The notes: a model not told the origin generated them from the sequence alone. A stretch of 64,000 bases of DNA from Palsa-459 sp963841965 (GCA_963841965.1 CAWJES010000014.1:1-64000); one strand, 5' to 3'; positions 43,342-52,128 are shown, numbered from the stretch's first letter. Numbers and translations: made by a program.

Positions 43342-45000
43342 CTACGAGCCTGGCGGCGAGATCGACCGGGCATTGGATACAGACGCGATCAGTCTCCCTG
43401 CGGGCCCCTGGCCGAAGAGCCACAGGATGTTCCCCGTGATCCGGGCGACGTCACTCGCCGGACAGGCTGCCACCCGTATCTGTGTGCAGGGCGAGAGGGA
43501 GTCGATCCAGTTGTTGTCGCCGGCGTCCAGCACGCCCGCCTTGCTCGACGGGTCCGTGTAGTAGGTCATGTCCGAGTACGTGAGCCCGTTCCACTGACCC
43601 ATCCCGGTGAAGGCGCTCGAGAGCGGGACGGGGGAATGCGCCAGCACCTCTAGGTTGCCGTGGACCGCTGCGGAGGCGTCGACGTGATCGATGTCCGACG
43701 CGATGACGCCGGGGAGCTTCGAGCCGTCGTGCAAGCCCGTGTGGCGGAAGACCCATGCCGTGGCATCCGCCACGACGAACGGAGCGTCGTGCCCCACGTC
43801 CAGGTAGCCGGCATATTCCTCTCCGACGAATGGGATCGGCGACCAGTCAGTCGGCGGAGACTCCCAGGTGTTGCCCGTCACCTGCATCGGGCTCGCGTGC
43901 CCGTCGAGTGGGTCCTCCGCGCTGTCGCGGTAGTCGACGACGAGGCGCGCAGAGCCGAGGTCTGAGGACGCGAGTCGGACATGGCGGACAATCGCAGCCG
44001 CGCCGAGGAACGCGACGTTGGTTCCGTGGCGCTCGGCGTCCTGGACAGCCAGGCGCTCCTCGTAGGTCCACGCCTCGTCGTGGCCGAGGCTGAGGATCGC
44101 CTTGTGGTGCGAGACGAGTCCGGGATCCATGGTGAGCTCGACGTCCGTCACACACGTGGCATCGAGCCCGTGCTGCTCCATGAGCCGCACGAGCGGATAC
44201 TCCTCTCCGAGGAAGTCCGCCGCGCCGCTCCCGTCCGCATAGGGCCGGTCGAAGGAGAGGACCCTTGCGCGATTGCACACCGGGTACGTCTCGGCATATC
44301 GGCATGGACCCTGCCCGGAGTAGAAGGAGTACCCGCCGAAGGTGTTCCACCCCGCTTCGGTGAAGGATCGGTTGATCACGAGGTAGGTGGCCCGGCTCGA
44401 GGGTTCTGACACGGTCAGCAGGATGTAGTTCTCGTGTCCGCCCGATCCGACCAGCTTGAGCAGGTAGTCCCCTGGGACGAAGGCGTCGGTGATGGGAACG
44501 GTCAGCGAGCGCGACCAATTGTCGCAGCTGACCGTGTTCGTGGATCGATGCACGGGGCAGCGAGGCTGAACCCTCCCCCTGTACGTGCGTGACGCCCAGA
44601 CAAGTCGAGCGCCGTCACCGCCGTAGTACCCCATCCGGTACGCGACGACCCGAAATCGGGTCGATGACGTCGAGACGTACAGCCCGACCGCATCGCCGCG
44701 GACGGCATCGGTTGTGTCCGCGAATCCCTCGATACCCGAGGCGGCGCCCTTCGGGATCCTCCATGCTGTCGTGCCTGCACGGCTGTTCTCCTGGACGATC
44801 GCTTCGGACACCACGCCGTACGGTCCGAGATGCAGGGCTGGTGGCCGCGACGCGGATCTCGCCGGTGCCTCGCGCTCGGGGGCATGCGCCGACACGATCG
44901 CCGCTCCGGCGGCTGCGAGCATGGTGGCGCCGACGAGCGCAATGCTCGCCAGACCCCGGAGTGCGACGGGGCGCTGAGCATGCGTGCGCTCAGCGCCCAT
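43342..45000 (-). CDS. Secreted N,N-dimethylformamidase beta-like protein
   Basis: 552 residues with a signal peptide (RGLASIALVGATMLAAAGAAIVSA). The rest matches the large-subunit C-terminal domain of DMF amidohydrolase: RVVAYRMGYYGGDGARLV, YLLKLVGSGGHENYILLTV, SFDRPYADGSG, LSLGHDEAWTYE and NVAFLGAAA. In DMFase this fold binds iron through Tyr/Glu residues; that site is not confirmed here. Many actinobacteria carry such exported relatives of unknown substrate, so amide hydrolysis is only a possibility. The gene is convergent with DUF4188. Confidence 0.85.
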   Translation of the reverse strand: MGAERTHAQRPVALRGLASIALVGATMLAAAGAAIVSAHAPEREAPARSASRPPALHLGPYGVVSEAIVQENSRAGTTAWRIPKGAASGIEGFADTTDAVRGDAVGLYVSTSSTRFRVVAYRMGYYGGDGARLVWASRTYRGRVQPRCPVHRSTNTVSCDNWSRSLTVPITDAFVPGDYLLKLVGSGGHENYILLTVSEPSSRATYLVINRSFTEAGWNTFGGYSFYSGQGPCRYAETYPVCNRARVLSFDRPYADGSGAADFLGEEYPLVRLMEQHGLDATCVTDVELTMDPGLVSHHKAILSLGHDEAWTYEERLAVQDAERHGTNVAFLGAAAIVRHVRLASSDLGSARLVVDYRDSAEDPLDGHASPMQVTGNTWESPPTDWSPIPFVGEEYAGYLDVGHDAPFVVADATAWVFRHTGLHDGSKLPGVIASDIDHVDASAAVHGNLEVLAHSPVPLSSAFTGMGQWNGLTYSDMTYYTDPSSKAGVLDAGDNNWIDSLSPCTQIRVAACPASDVARITGNILWLFGQGPAGRLIASVSNARSISPPGS

Positions 45001-45122
45001 GCCGCCAGCTCGACGACGTGCTCGATAATGTCACCGCGTCATTCAAACAGGCCGCAATGGCGGCGCCGACTGCAGGACGACGCGGGTCCTTTTCGGGGCA
45101 CCTGCGATGCAGCACCCCGAGA

Positions 45123-45734
45123 TCAGGAGCTCGCATCCTCCTCGGCGAGGATCCGGTAAATCGACCGACGTGCCTCGCTCAGCACCGCCGTGGCCTGCGC
45201 CACCTGGGCCTCAGAACCGGCCTCGAGGACCTGACGGACCGCCGCAGCGACTTGCCGCCCGGTGCCGAGCAGCTCGAACCGGGGCTCGCTGACCTTCGAT
45301 GCAGCGTCCTCCCACGGCAGCCCGAGAGCGGCGCGGTTCTCCTCGACGGTGCTCTTTCCCGCATCCGTCAGCCGAAACGTCCGACCGCTCGCAGAGGCAT
45401 CGACCTCGACGAGTCCTTCATCTTCGAGCTGGCTCAGCACGGGGTAGATGGACCCGGGACTCGGCCTCCACGCTCCACCGGAGCGCTCCGAGATCTCCTG
45501 GATGAGCTGGTACCCGTTGCGGGGCTGCTCCTCGAGGAGCAGGAGCACCGCAGCGCGGACATCGCCTCGCTTTGACCGGCGGCCCATCCGACGGGCCGGG
45601 CCGTAGAGGCCGAACTCGCCGCGTCGTCCCATGGGCGGGCCGTGCCGGAACCGGCGACCTCCCCCTCGACGGTCGCCACGGGGACCGTCCTCCTCCGTCC
45701 ATTGCCTCTCTGAATGTGTGTGTTCGTGTCTCAT
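45123..45734 (-). CDS. PadR-family transcriptional regulator
   Basis: 203 residues. An Arg/Gly-rich, disordered N-terminus is followed by the PadR winged helix: VRAAVLLLLEEQPRNGYQLI, PSPGSIYPVLSQLEDEGLVE and TFRLTDAGK, then a C-terminal helical dimer arm. The ATG at 45734 has AAGGAG five bases upstream, better than GTG 45740. It probably represses its own gene through the 28-base palindrome lying just upstream. The effector is unknown; PadR members of this type often answer to phenolics or lipophilic drugs. Confidence 0.92.
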   Translation of the reverse strand: MRHEHTHSERQWTEEDGPRGDRRGGGRRFRHGPPMGRRGEFGLYGPARRMGRRSKRGDVRAAVLLLLEEQPRNGYQLIQEISERSGGAWRPSPGSIYPVLSQLEDEGLVEVDASASGRTFRLTDAGKSTVEENRAALGLPWEDAASKVSEPRFELLGTGRQVAAAVRQVLEAGSEAQVAQATAVLSEARRSIYRILAEEDASS

Positions 45735-45761
45735 GTCCACTCCTTGTCGTTGTTATTACGT

Positions 45762-45789
45762 GATATGTAACGATATATCGCTATCTATC
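45762..45789. promoter_or_regulatory. PadR operator candidate: 28-base interrupted palindrome
   Basis: Centred at 45775/45776. The core CGATATATCG (45771-45780) is a perfect palindrome; TA at 45768-45769 pairs with TA at 45782-45783, and GATA at 45762-45765 pairs with TATC at 45786-45789, so 11 of 14 positions match. It lies 28 bases before the padR ATG, in an AT-rich island of an otherwise GC-rich window, where it would cover the promoter. Confidence 0.62.
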
Positions 45790-45806
45790 TCTTGTCAAGC
45801 CCCGAC

Positions 45807-46352
45807 CTACAGATCGTCGAATGGCGGGGCGTATCGAAAGGTTCCTTCGGGCACGGGGGCCGATCCGGTGAGGGGAAGCGCCTGGAAGTTGTCCTCCCAC
45901 CGAGGGTCCGGAGGCTCGATGAGGAACGTGCGCGACGGGCGGAAGCCGAATCGGGCGTAGTAGCCAGGGTCCCCGAGGAGACCGATCAGGACTTCCTCGA
46001 GTTCCACGGCGGCGGCGATGACTGCCCGGACCAATGCGGATCCGATCCCCCGTCCCTGTCGCTCGGGATGCACGCCGAGCGGCCCCAGGCCGATGACGGG
46101 CAGTGCCGCCGGGTCGATCCACGCGCGCGAGCACACGACGCTGCCCACGACGAGTTCGTCTTCAACCGCGACGATCGAGAGACCCGGGATCCACGCATCC
46201 GAGTTGCGAAGTCGGTTCACGAGCACCGCCTCGGCGACAGGACCGCGAACCGCACCTCGCGCGAACGCCAACGCATGGATCTGATGAATCGCCGGCTCGT
46301 CAGCCTCGCGTTCTCGCCTCACCGTGAGGCCCGCATCGTGATTGTCGTGCAT
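45807..46352 (-). CDS. GNAT N-acetyltransferase (YhbS-like)
   Basis: 181 residues. GNAT motifs: VRREREADEPAIHQIHALAF, VVGSVVCSRAWI, the acetyl-CoA loop GVHPERQGRGIGSALVRAV and GYYARFGFRPSR, as in YhbS-type enzymes. Substrate unknown. It lies directly upstream of the PadR operator in the same direction as padR, but has its own open upstream region, so it may be a separate transcript. Distinct from the Pat-like GNAT at 15.4 kb. Confidence 0.88.
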   Translation of the reverse strand: MHDNHDAGLTVRREREADEPAIHQIHALAFARGAVRGPVAEAVLVNRLRNSDAWIPGLSIVAVEDELVVGSVVCSRAWIDPAALPVIGLGPLGVHPERQGRGIGSALVRAVIAAAVELEEVLIGLLGDPGYYARFGFRPSRTFLIEPPDPRWEDNFQALPLTGSAPVPEGTFRYAPPFDDL

Positions 46353-46447
46353 CTGCCAACTCTGGCACCGCGAGACTTGGATGTGCGCGTCCCGTGCGGC
46401 CGTGGATCATCGGTCCTCGTGGAATGGCCGGCACCTAGATTGCGGCC

Positions 46448-47326
46448 ATGCGCCTCAGTACGGTGATCCTCCCCCATGCGCGATGGATGGAGCTCCGCCA
46501 CACGTGGCGCCGGGCCGAGGAACTCGGCTTCGACGCCGCCTACACGTACGACCACCTGTCGTGGCGTTCGTTCCGTGACCTCCCATGGTTCGATGCCCTG
46601 ACGACCCTCTCTGCAGCGGCGGTCGAGACCTCGAAGATCCGCATCGGCACGCTCGTCACAACTCCCAACTTCCGCCATCCGGTTCCGCTCGCGAAGCAAC
46701 TGCTCTCGATCGATGACCTTTCTGAGGGCAGGCTCACGATCGGGGTCGGCGCCGGGGGCACGGGCTTCGACGCCAGCGCGCTCGGTCACGAGCCCTGGTC
46801 GCCGGCCGAGCGCGCGGACCGGTTCGCAGAGTTCACCGAGCTGCTCAATCAGTTGCTACGCGAGCCTGTGACCACCGCATCGGGGCGCCACTACTCAGCC
46901 TCGGAGGTTCGCATGATTCCTCCGGCGCTCCAGCACCCGAGGCCACCGATCTACGTCGCAGCGACAGGTCCAAGGGGCATCGCGCTCGCCGCGACGGTCG
47001 GGCAGGGTTGGGTCACGTTCGGGGCACCTGCGGGTTCGCCCACCTCGACCGAGGAATCCGTCACCAAGCAGGTCGAGCTGATGCTTGGCGCACTGGAGGA
47101 ACACGGACGTGACGCCCGTCACTTCGAGCGGGTGCTGCTCGACGCCTTCGGCGAGGAGCGTCCCTTGGCGTCGGTCGACGCTTTCGTCGACTGGGCCGGT
47201 CGGTACCGGGCTGCCGGCATCACCGAGCTGGTCGTCCACTGGCCTGTCCCCGACTCGATCTTCGCGGCCGACCAGGACGTCTTCGAGGCCGTCGCCGTGC
47301 ACGGCCTTGCGCAGCTCGGCTCCTAG
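46448..47326 (+). CDS. LLM-class flavin/F420-dependent oxidoreductase
   Basis: 292 residues in a TIM-barrel luciferase-like fold: RRAEELGFDAAYTYDHL, RIGTLVTTPNFRHPVPLAKQ, LTIGVGAGGTGFD, PIYVAATGPRGIALAA and ITELVVHWPVP. In actinobacteria most such enzymes use F420, though FMN use cannot be excluded. The substrate is unknown. Divergent from the GNAT gene and convergent with the HxlR regulator. Confidence 0.9.
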   Translation: MRLSTVILPHARWMELRHTWRRAEELGFDAAYTYDHLSWRSFRDLPWFDALTTLSAAAVETSKIRIGTLVTTPNFRHPVPLAKQLLSIDDLSEGRLTIGVGAGGTGFDASALGHEPWSPAERADRFAEFTELLNQLLREPVTTASGRHYSASEVRMIPPALQHPRPPIYVAATGPRGIALAATVGQGWVTFGAPAGSPTSTEESVTKQVELMLGALEEHGRDARHFERVLLDAFGEERPLASVDAFVDWAGRYRAAGITELVVHWPVPDSIFAADQDVFEAVAVHGLAQLGS

Positions 47327-47371
47327 TTTCGGGTCGTCTGCGGAGCCCAAGGGGACGCCCGGTTCAAGGGC

Positions 47372-47860
47372 TCAGCGCGAACGCGACGAGGATGCCGTGC
47401 CGAACGCCATCTCGGGGCGCCCGGGGCCCGGCATCGCCTTCGCCTCTCGGGGTCCGAACGGCTCCGCGCACTCACTGCAGATGAGGACCGCGTCCGACGC
47501 ATGTCCGCACGTCGTGTGCACGACCTCGACCGGCGGCCCGGACGGGGCGGCGTACCGATCGCCCCACTGGCGCATGGTCGTGAGGACGGGCCAGAGATCG
47601 CGGCCCTTCTGGGTCAACTTGTACTCGGACCTCGGGGGGTGGTCGCTGTAGGGGACGCGCACGAACACGCCGGCGTCGACGAGGTGGCGGAGGCGCTGCT
47701 GGAGGACGTTTCGCGAGATCCCGAGCCGGTGCTGGAAGTCGTCGAAGCGCGTCACTCCGAGAAAGGCGTCACGCACGATGAGCATGCTCCACCATTCGCC
47801 GACGACCTCGAGGCACTGGGCCACGGAGCAGTCCATCTGCGAGAAACTCTTCCGTTCCAT
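47372..47860 (-). CDS. HxlR-family transcriptional regulator
   Basis: 162 residues. Winged helix with the HxlR signature: SVAQCLEVVGEWWSMLIVRD, TRFDDFQHRLGISRNVLQQR, LRHLVDAGVFVRVPYSDHPP and YKLTQKGRDLWPVL, Cys near residue 12 as in redox/quinone-sensing members. The C-terminus adds TTCGHAS and ICSECAEPF (C-x-x-C), which could bind zinc. ATG 47860 is preferred over TTG 47866. It is divergent from an MFS exporter with under 55 bases between them and very likely represses it. Confidence 0.9.
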   Translation of the reverse strand: MERKSFSQMDCSVAQCLEVVGEWWSMLIVRDAFLGVTRFDDFQHRLGISRNVLQQRLRHLVDAGVFVRVPYSDHPPRSEYKLTQKGRDLWPVLTTMRQWGDRYAAPSGPPVEVVHTTCGHASDAVLICSECAEPFGPREAKAMPGPGRPEMAFGTASSSRSR

Positions 47861-47871
47861 GCACAAATCAT

Positions 47872-47919
47872 AGTGCGTTGCATGAAAGTATGCACTCCGT
47901 TATAGTTAGTTTCATGAAA
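47872..47919. promoter_or_regulatory. HxlR/MFS shared operator region
   Basis: AGTGC at 47872-47876 is mirrored by GCACT at 47892-47896 with centre 47884. CATGAAAG occurs at 47881-47888 and 47913-47920, 32 bases apart, and the second copy sits in a perfect palindrome TTTCATGAAA (47910-47919) that covers the MFS start codon. A repressor bound here could block both genes. Confidence 0.5.
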
Positions 47920-49374
47920 GAACCTGCTGTTGATCGAGCTGCGGTTCCATCCAGCGGTTCGAGGAGCGTCGCCGTTTTCCTCGTCACCTCGCTCGGCGCC
48001 TTCATGGCCTCGCTCGACCTGTCGATAGTGAACATCGCCTTCCCCGCGCTCGAACACTCCTTCCCCTCGGATCCTCGATCGACCCTTGCATGGGTCATTG
48101 CCGGCTACTCGATCGCCTTCGGGGCGCTCCTGGTGGTCGCCGGCAGGACGGCCGACCGGATCGGTGCCCGCCGGATGTTCTTCATCGGCCTCACCATCTT
48201 CTGCTCGGGCTCCGCGCTCTGCGCGGTCGCCCCGAACGTGCTCCTGCTCATCGCAGGACGCGTGGTCCAGGGCGCAGGCGCAGCCGCGATCCTCCCGTCC
48301 TCCCTCGGCCTCCTGCTGGCCGCGTTCCCGATCGCGAAGCGCACCCAGGTCGTCTCGCTGTGGGGTGGCGTCGGCGCGCTTGCGGTCGCGACCGGACCCA
48401 CTGTCGGTGCGCTGCTCATCACTGCGGGGGGATGGCGGTGGGTCTTCATCGTCAACATCCCCATCGGGGCGGCCGCGTGGATCGTCGGGCGGGCCGTCCT
48501 CCCACGTCTCCGCGCCGAGCAGGCTCCCCCGGCCCCCGACTATCTGGGCGCCGCACTCATCAGTGTCTCGCTTGCGTCACTCGTACTCGCCATCACGCAG
48601 GGTCCCAGCTGGGGTTGGAACGAGCCGACCACCCTCGGGTGCTTCGCGCTCAGTGTCCTCGCCGGTGCTCTCTTCGTGCGCCGCTCCTCGCGCCACCCCG
48701 AGCCGGTCCTCGATCTGACGCTGTTCCGATCGAGGTCCTTCAGCGTCGCGAACGCCGCGATGGTGCTGTATGCGATGGGGTTCTTCGCGATGCTCCTCGG
48801 GAACATCCTCTTCCTCACGAGCGTGTGGCACTACTCGATCCTCACGGCCGGGCTCGCCGTCACTCCCGGGCCACTGGTCGTGGCATCGGTCTCGGGTCCC
48901 GCCGGCAAGGTCGCCTCGAGGGTGGGCTTTCGCCGCGTGCTGCTGGTCGGCGCGGCATTCTTCGCCGGCGGGCTCGCCTGGTACGCCACGCGCGTCGGCC
49001 TCACACCGGACTACGTCGGCGTGTGGCTGCCCGCCACACTCATCACGGGATTCGGGATTGGACTCACGTTCCCAGTCCTGAGCGCGACGGCTGTCTCGAG
49101 CCTGCATCGAGACCGCTATTCGGTCGGCAGTGCCGTCAATCAGACGGCACGGCAGGTTGGAGGATCGGTCGGCATCGCGATCCTCGTCGTCATCCTCGGC
49201 CCGGCGTCCTCGGGAGCCGCAGCGCTCGGCGACTTCCGGCGCCTGTGGTGGTACGGGTGCGCGATGGCCATCGCCTCGGGAGCCGTCTGCTTGCTGCTCC
49301 GCCCTCCTCGTCCGGTCCATCCGCCGTCGACGCAGCCCGTCAGCGCGGCCAGTCCCTCCGAGCACCTGTCATGA
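47914..49374 (+). CDS. MFS multidrug-type transporter (EmrB/QacA group, DHA2)
   Basis: 486 residues, about 14 membrane helices. DHA2 motifs: FMASLDLSIVNIAFP in helix 1, GRTADRIGARRMFFIG (motif A), GRVVQGAGAAAILPSSL (motif C-like) and GGVGALAVATGPTVGALL. It probably exports drugs or toxic metabolites by proton antiport. ATG 47914 overlaps the TTTCATGAAA palindrome. Its stop overlaps the start of the thioesterase (ATGA), so the two form an operon under HxlR control. Confidence 0.92.
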   Translation: MKEPAVDRAAVPSSGSRSVAVFLVTSLGAFMASLDLSIVNIAFPALEHSFPSDPRSTLAWVIAGYSIAFGALLVVAGRTADRIGARRMFFIGLTIFCSGSALCAVAPNVLLLIAGRVVQGAGAAAILPSSLGLLLAAFPIAKRTQVVSLWGGVGALAVATGPTVGALLITAGGWRWVFIVNIPIGAAAWIVGRAVLPRLRAEQAPPAPDYLGAALISVSLASLVLAITQGPSWGWNEPTTLGCFALSVLAGALFVRRSSRHPEPVLDLTLFRSRSFSVANAAMVLYAMGFFAMLLGNILFLTSVWHYSILTAGLAVTPGPLVVASVSGPAGKVASRVGFRRVLLVGAAFFAGGLAWYATRVGLTPDYVGVWLPATLITGFGIGLTFPVLSATAVSSLHRDRYSVGSAVNQTARQVGGSVGIAILVVILGPASSGAAALGDFRRLWWYGCAMAIASGAVCLLLRPPRPVHPPSTQPVSAASPSEHLS

Positions 49375-49904
49375 CAACCGGCTCGACGTTCGCGAAGTCG
49401 TCGGAGCGCGATTGGGGTGAGGAGCGGACGAAGACGATCGGCTGGTACGACCCGATGCAGACCGCGGCGCTGGGCATGACGATGAGCGGGCTCTCAGTGC
49501 TCGAAGCAGTCCGAGACGGCACGGTCCCTCCCGCGCCGATCGCCTCGGTGCTCGGGTTCCGGATCCTCAACCTCGAACGCGGAAGGGTCGTCTTCGGCTG
49601 GGAACCAGATGAGTCGGCGTACAACCCGATCGGCATGGTCCACGGGGGCCTCGTGTGCACGCTGGCGGACACCGTCACTGGCTGCGCCGTGCAGACGCTG
49701 CTCGACCCCGGATTCGGCTACAGCACGATCGACATCTCGGTCAGCTTCCTGCGGCCGGTGACGCTGTCGAGCGGGTTGCTGCGCGCCACGGGCGAAGTGT
49801 CGAAGTCCGGGCGCCGTGTTGCGTTCGCGACGGCCGGGATCGAGGACGCCGATGGGCTGCTCGTCGCGACCGCGACGAGCAGCCTGCTCGTCTTCGGCCC
49901 ATAG
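49371..49904 (+). CDS. PaaI-like hotdog-fold thioesterase
   Basis: 177 residues; the ATG overlaps the MFS stop. An N-terminal helical lead is followed by the hotdog fold with PIASVLGFRILNLERGRVVF, NPIGMVHGGLVCTLADTV (catalytic Gly/Asp region) and STIDISVSFLRPVT. Such enzymes hydrolyse acyl-CoA, often aromatic. Coupling to an exporter and an HxlR sensor suggests a detoxification unit: hydrolysis of an aryl-CoA followed by export of the acid. That is inference. Confidence 0.85.
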   Translation: MTTGSTFAKSSERDWGEERTKTIGWYDPMQTAALGMTMSGLSVLEAVRDGTVPPAPIASVLGFRILNLERGRVVFGWEPDESAYNPIGMVHGGLVCTLADTVTGCAVQTLLDPGFGYSTIDISVSFLRPVTLSSGLLRATGEVSKSGRRVAFATAGIEDADGLLVATATSSLLVFGP

Positions 49905-49981
49905 CGAGGGTGTGGCCTCCGGAGCCGTCCATACACTGCAGGAGCGTCGCGCCGACCATTCCCGCCACGAAACGGAGCATC

Positions 49982-50560
49982 ATGCCCCTTCCCACCCTCC
50001 AGGTCGTCACCTGCAGCACCCGTCCCGGTCGACTCGGCCCCGCGGTCGCATCGTGGTTCATCGACCGTGCGATCGCCGATGGGAGGTTCACAGTCGAGGC
50101 GGTGGACCTCGCCGCCGTGGACCTCCCGCTGCTCGACGAGCCGCACCACCCGATCCTCGCCAACTATCAGCACGACCACACGAAGGCCTGGAGCGAGAGT
50201 GTCTCGAGGGCGGACGCCTTCGTCTTCGTGATGCCCGAGTACAACTACAGCTTCACCGGCGCGACAAAGAACGCCATCGACTTCCTCCACCACGAGTGGA
50301 AGTTCAAGCCGATCGGCTTCGTCAGCTACGGCGGGGTGGCGGCGGGCACGAGGGCGGTCCAGGCGCTCAAGCTGGTCGTCTCGGCCGTGAGCATGATGCC
50401 CGTCAGCGAGTCGGTGAACATCCCGTTCTTCAGCAAGCACATCGACGCCGAGGGCGTGTTCCACGCGCCTGAGGGTCTCGATGCCAGCGCGACGACGATG
50501 CTGGAGTCCGTGGCACGGTGGTCAGACGCGCTCGCGACCCTGCGTGCGCCCGCAGGCTGA
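49982..50560 (+). CDS. NADPH-dependent FMN reductase-like flavoprotein
   Basis: 192 residues, flavodoxin-like fold. The FMN loop is VTCSTRPGRLGPAVASW, then VDLAAVDLPLLDEP, VFVMPEYNYSFTGATKNAIDF (P-E-Y-N, the signature of the family) and GFVSYGGVAAGTRAVQ. It would reduce FMN or a quinone with NAD(P)H. ACGGAGC precedes the ATG at 49982. It follows the thioesterase by 77 bases in the same direction and may belong to the same detoxification cluster. Confidence 0.9.
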   Translation: MPLPTLQVVTCSTRPGRLGPAVASWFIDRAIADGRFTVEAVDLAAVDLPLLDEPHHPILANYQHDHTKAWSESVSRADAFVFVMPEYNYSFTGATKNAIDFLHHEWKFKPIGFVSYGGVAAGTRAVQALKLVVSAVSMMPVSESVNIPFFSKHIDAEGVFHAPEGLDASATTMLESVARWSDALATLRAPAG

Positions 50561-50600
50561 GAAGCGACGGGTCGAGGGCGCCTTCGTAGACTTGGCCCCG

Positions 50601-51233
50601 ATGACCGCAGCATTCGGACCCGATATCTACACGGAGGCCGAGGGCAGCGACGACACGCTTTCCAACCTCGGGCCGCTGCGCACTATGGCCGGCATCTTCG
50701 AGGGCCCGCGGGGGACGGACGTGCACCCCGCCGTGGATGGCGACGAGGCGGAGGCGTACATCGAGCGCTACGAGCTCCAGCCGATCGACCGGCAGACCAA
50801 CGGCCCCCAGCTCCTCTACGGCCTCCGCTACCACCAGCACATTCACAAGCCCGGGGAGCGCGAGACGTTCCACGACCAGGTCGGCTACTGGCTCTGGGAG
50901 CCCGCGACCGAGTCCGTCTCGTTGCTGCTCGCGATCCCGCGCGCCGAGGTCGCGCTTGCGATCGGGCATGCAGGGGCCGACGCCACGACGTTCACCGTCA
51001 CCGCGGGACTCGGCGCCGCCACGAACGGGATCGCCTCCGGCCCGTTCCTCGACGAGAACTTCCGAACGGTCTCGTGGTCGGTGACCGTGACGGTCCTCGA
51101 CGCCGATACCTGGAGGTATGAACAGGACACCGTCCTCGAGGTCGCGGGACGCGAGGGCCTCGTCCATCACACCGACGAGTCGACGCTCGTGCGCGTGGCC
51201 GGGCCGGCACCCAATCCGCTCGCCGCCCCGTGA
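50601..51233 (+). CDS. Heme-binding beta-barrel (nitrobindin/DUF1794-like) protein
   Basis: 210 residues. Begins NLGPLRTMAGIFEGPRGTDV, then LLYGLRYHQHIHKPGERETFHDQ, GYWLWEPATESVSLLLAIPR, ATTFTVTAGLGAATNGIASG and a beta ladder to the end. The layout is that of DUF1794/THAP4-type barrels which bind heme and handle NO or peroxynitrite. A proximal His near the C-terminus (LVHHTDESTL) could bind heme. No clear ribosome site before ATG 50601. Follows the flavin reductase by 40 bases. Confidence 0.75.
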   Translation: MTAAFGPDIYTEAEGSDDTLSNLGPLRTMAGIFEGPRGTDVHPAVDGDEAEAYIERYELQPIDRQTNGPQLLYGLRYHQHIHKPGERETFHDQVGYWLWEPATESVSLLLAIPRAEVALAIGHAGADATTFTVTAGLGAATNGIASGPFLDENFRTVSWSVTVTVLDADTWRYEQDTVLEVAGREGLVHHTDESTLVRVAGPAPNPLAAP

Positions 51234-51348
51234 TGCCTCGAGCGACGTCTGTCGGTCACGCACTGTTCATGGATTCGCAACCGCCTCCCCGTCCGTGCGT
51301 CACGTGCCCGTCACGGTCGCCCGAGGGCACCTCGATACGCTGCGGCAG

Positions 51349-51546
51349 GTGGAGGATCCGATCCAGACGACGCCAGGACTCGATCGGCTCCGAGAGCAGG
51401 AGTGGCTGCTCCTGGCGAGGATCGCCGTGAGGCGCGACGTTCGCGCCGCCTTCGATGCCGCCGCACGCGGTGCGCTCTGCGAGCACTCGGTCCTCGAGCA
51501 GCTCAAGGCCCTGCTCCTCGGAGCCCGAGAGGGTGGCGCCGCATGA
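51349..51546 (+). CDS. Small helical protein coupled to the HD-domain gene
   Basis: About 65 residues from GTG 51349: PGLDRLREQEWLLLARIAVR, then RAAFDAAARGALCEHSVLEQ and a final helix LKALLLGAREG. The frame is open further upstream but only this part looks like protein. Its TGA overlaps the ATG of the HD gene (ATGA), which is the main reason to believe it is real. I do not recognise a family. It may be a partner or regulator of the HD protein. Confidence 0.42.
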   Translation: MEDPIQTTPGLDRLREQEWLLLARIAVRRDVRAAFDAAARGALCEHSVLEQLKALLLGAREGGAA

Positions 51547-52112
51547 CGATCCCTTCGAATGTGACCGAGCTCATCGCGCTGTACGAGGAGGTCGGTGACG
51601 GCTTCTTCGGGGAGGTCATTTCCCAGCTCGACCATGCGCTGCAGTGCGGCGAGCTCGCCCGCGCCTCGGGCGCGCGCGACGAGCTCATCGCAGCGTCGCT
51701 CCTCCATGACGTCGGGCACCTCGTGGCCAACCGACAGGGCAACCCTGACTTCGTGCTCGACGAGGACGACGACGAGCACGAGGCGGTGGGCGGACGTGTG
51801 CTCGGGGCGATGTTCGGACCAGCCGTCGCGCAGCCGGTCGCGCTGCACGTGGTCGCGAAGCGCTGGCGTTGCACAGTCGACCCGGCGTACTGCGACACCC
51901 TCACCGCATGCTCGAAGGCGACCCTCCAGGCGCAGGGTGGGCTCCTGGACGACGATGCCTGCAGGCGCTTCGAGGCGCACCCGGGATTCCTCGACGCGCT
52001 GCTGGTCCGCGACTGGGACGACGAGGGCAAGATCCCCGGGTGGGACGTCCCTCCGCTCAGCAGCTACGAGGGCATGCTTCGATCTCTCGCGCGGGTCGAG
52101 TCCAAAGCCTGA
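51543..52112 (+). CDS. HD-domain oxygenase/hydrolase, PhnZ-like
   Basis: 189 residues. The HD metal centre shows H31 in SQLDHALQCGELA, H55-D56 in LLHDVGH and H59, followed by acidic DEDDDEHEAVGG and a later LHVVAKRWRC. The layout with QLDHALQ and a second His near 80 matches PhnZ-like enzymes that cleave phosphonates with mixed-valence iron, and related HD hydrolases. No phosphonate genes are next to it, so a different small-molecule substrate is possible. Coupled to the small gene upstream. Confidence 0.8.
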   Translation: MTIPSNVTELIALYEEVGDGFFGEVISQLDHALQCGELARASGARDELIAASLLHDVGHLVANRQGNPDFVLDEDDDEHEAVGGRVLGAMFGPAVAQPVALHVVAKRWRCTVDPAYCDTLTACSKATLQAQGGLLDDDACRRFEAHPGFLDALLVRDWDDEGKIPGWDVPPLSSYEGMLRSLARVESKA

Positions 52113-52128
52113 CCTCCGGACCCCGGAG

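Noticed and set aside
48090..49370. Plus-strand frame overlapping the MFS gene and running into the thioesterase
   Set aside because: Only the last part from 49371 is a gene; the rest is the MFS gene in another frame.
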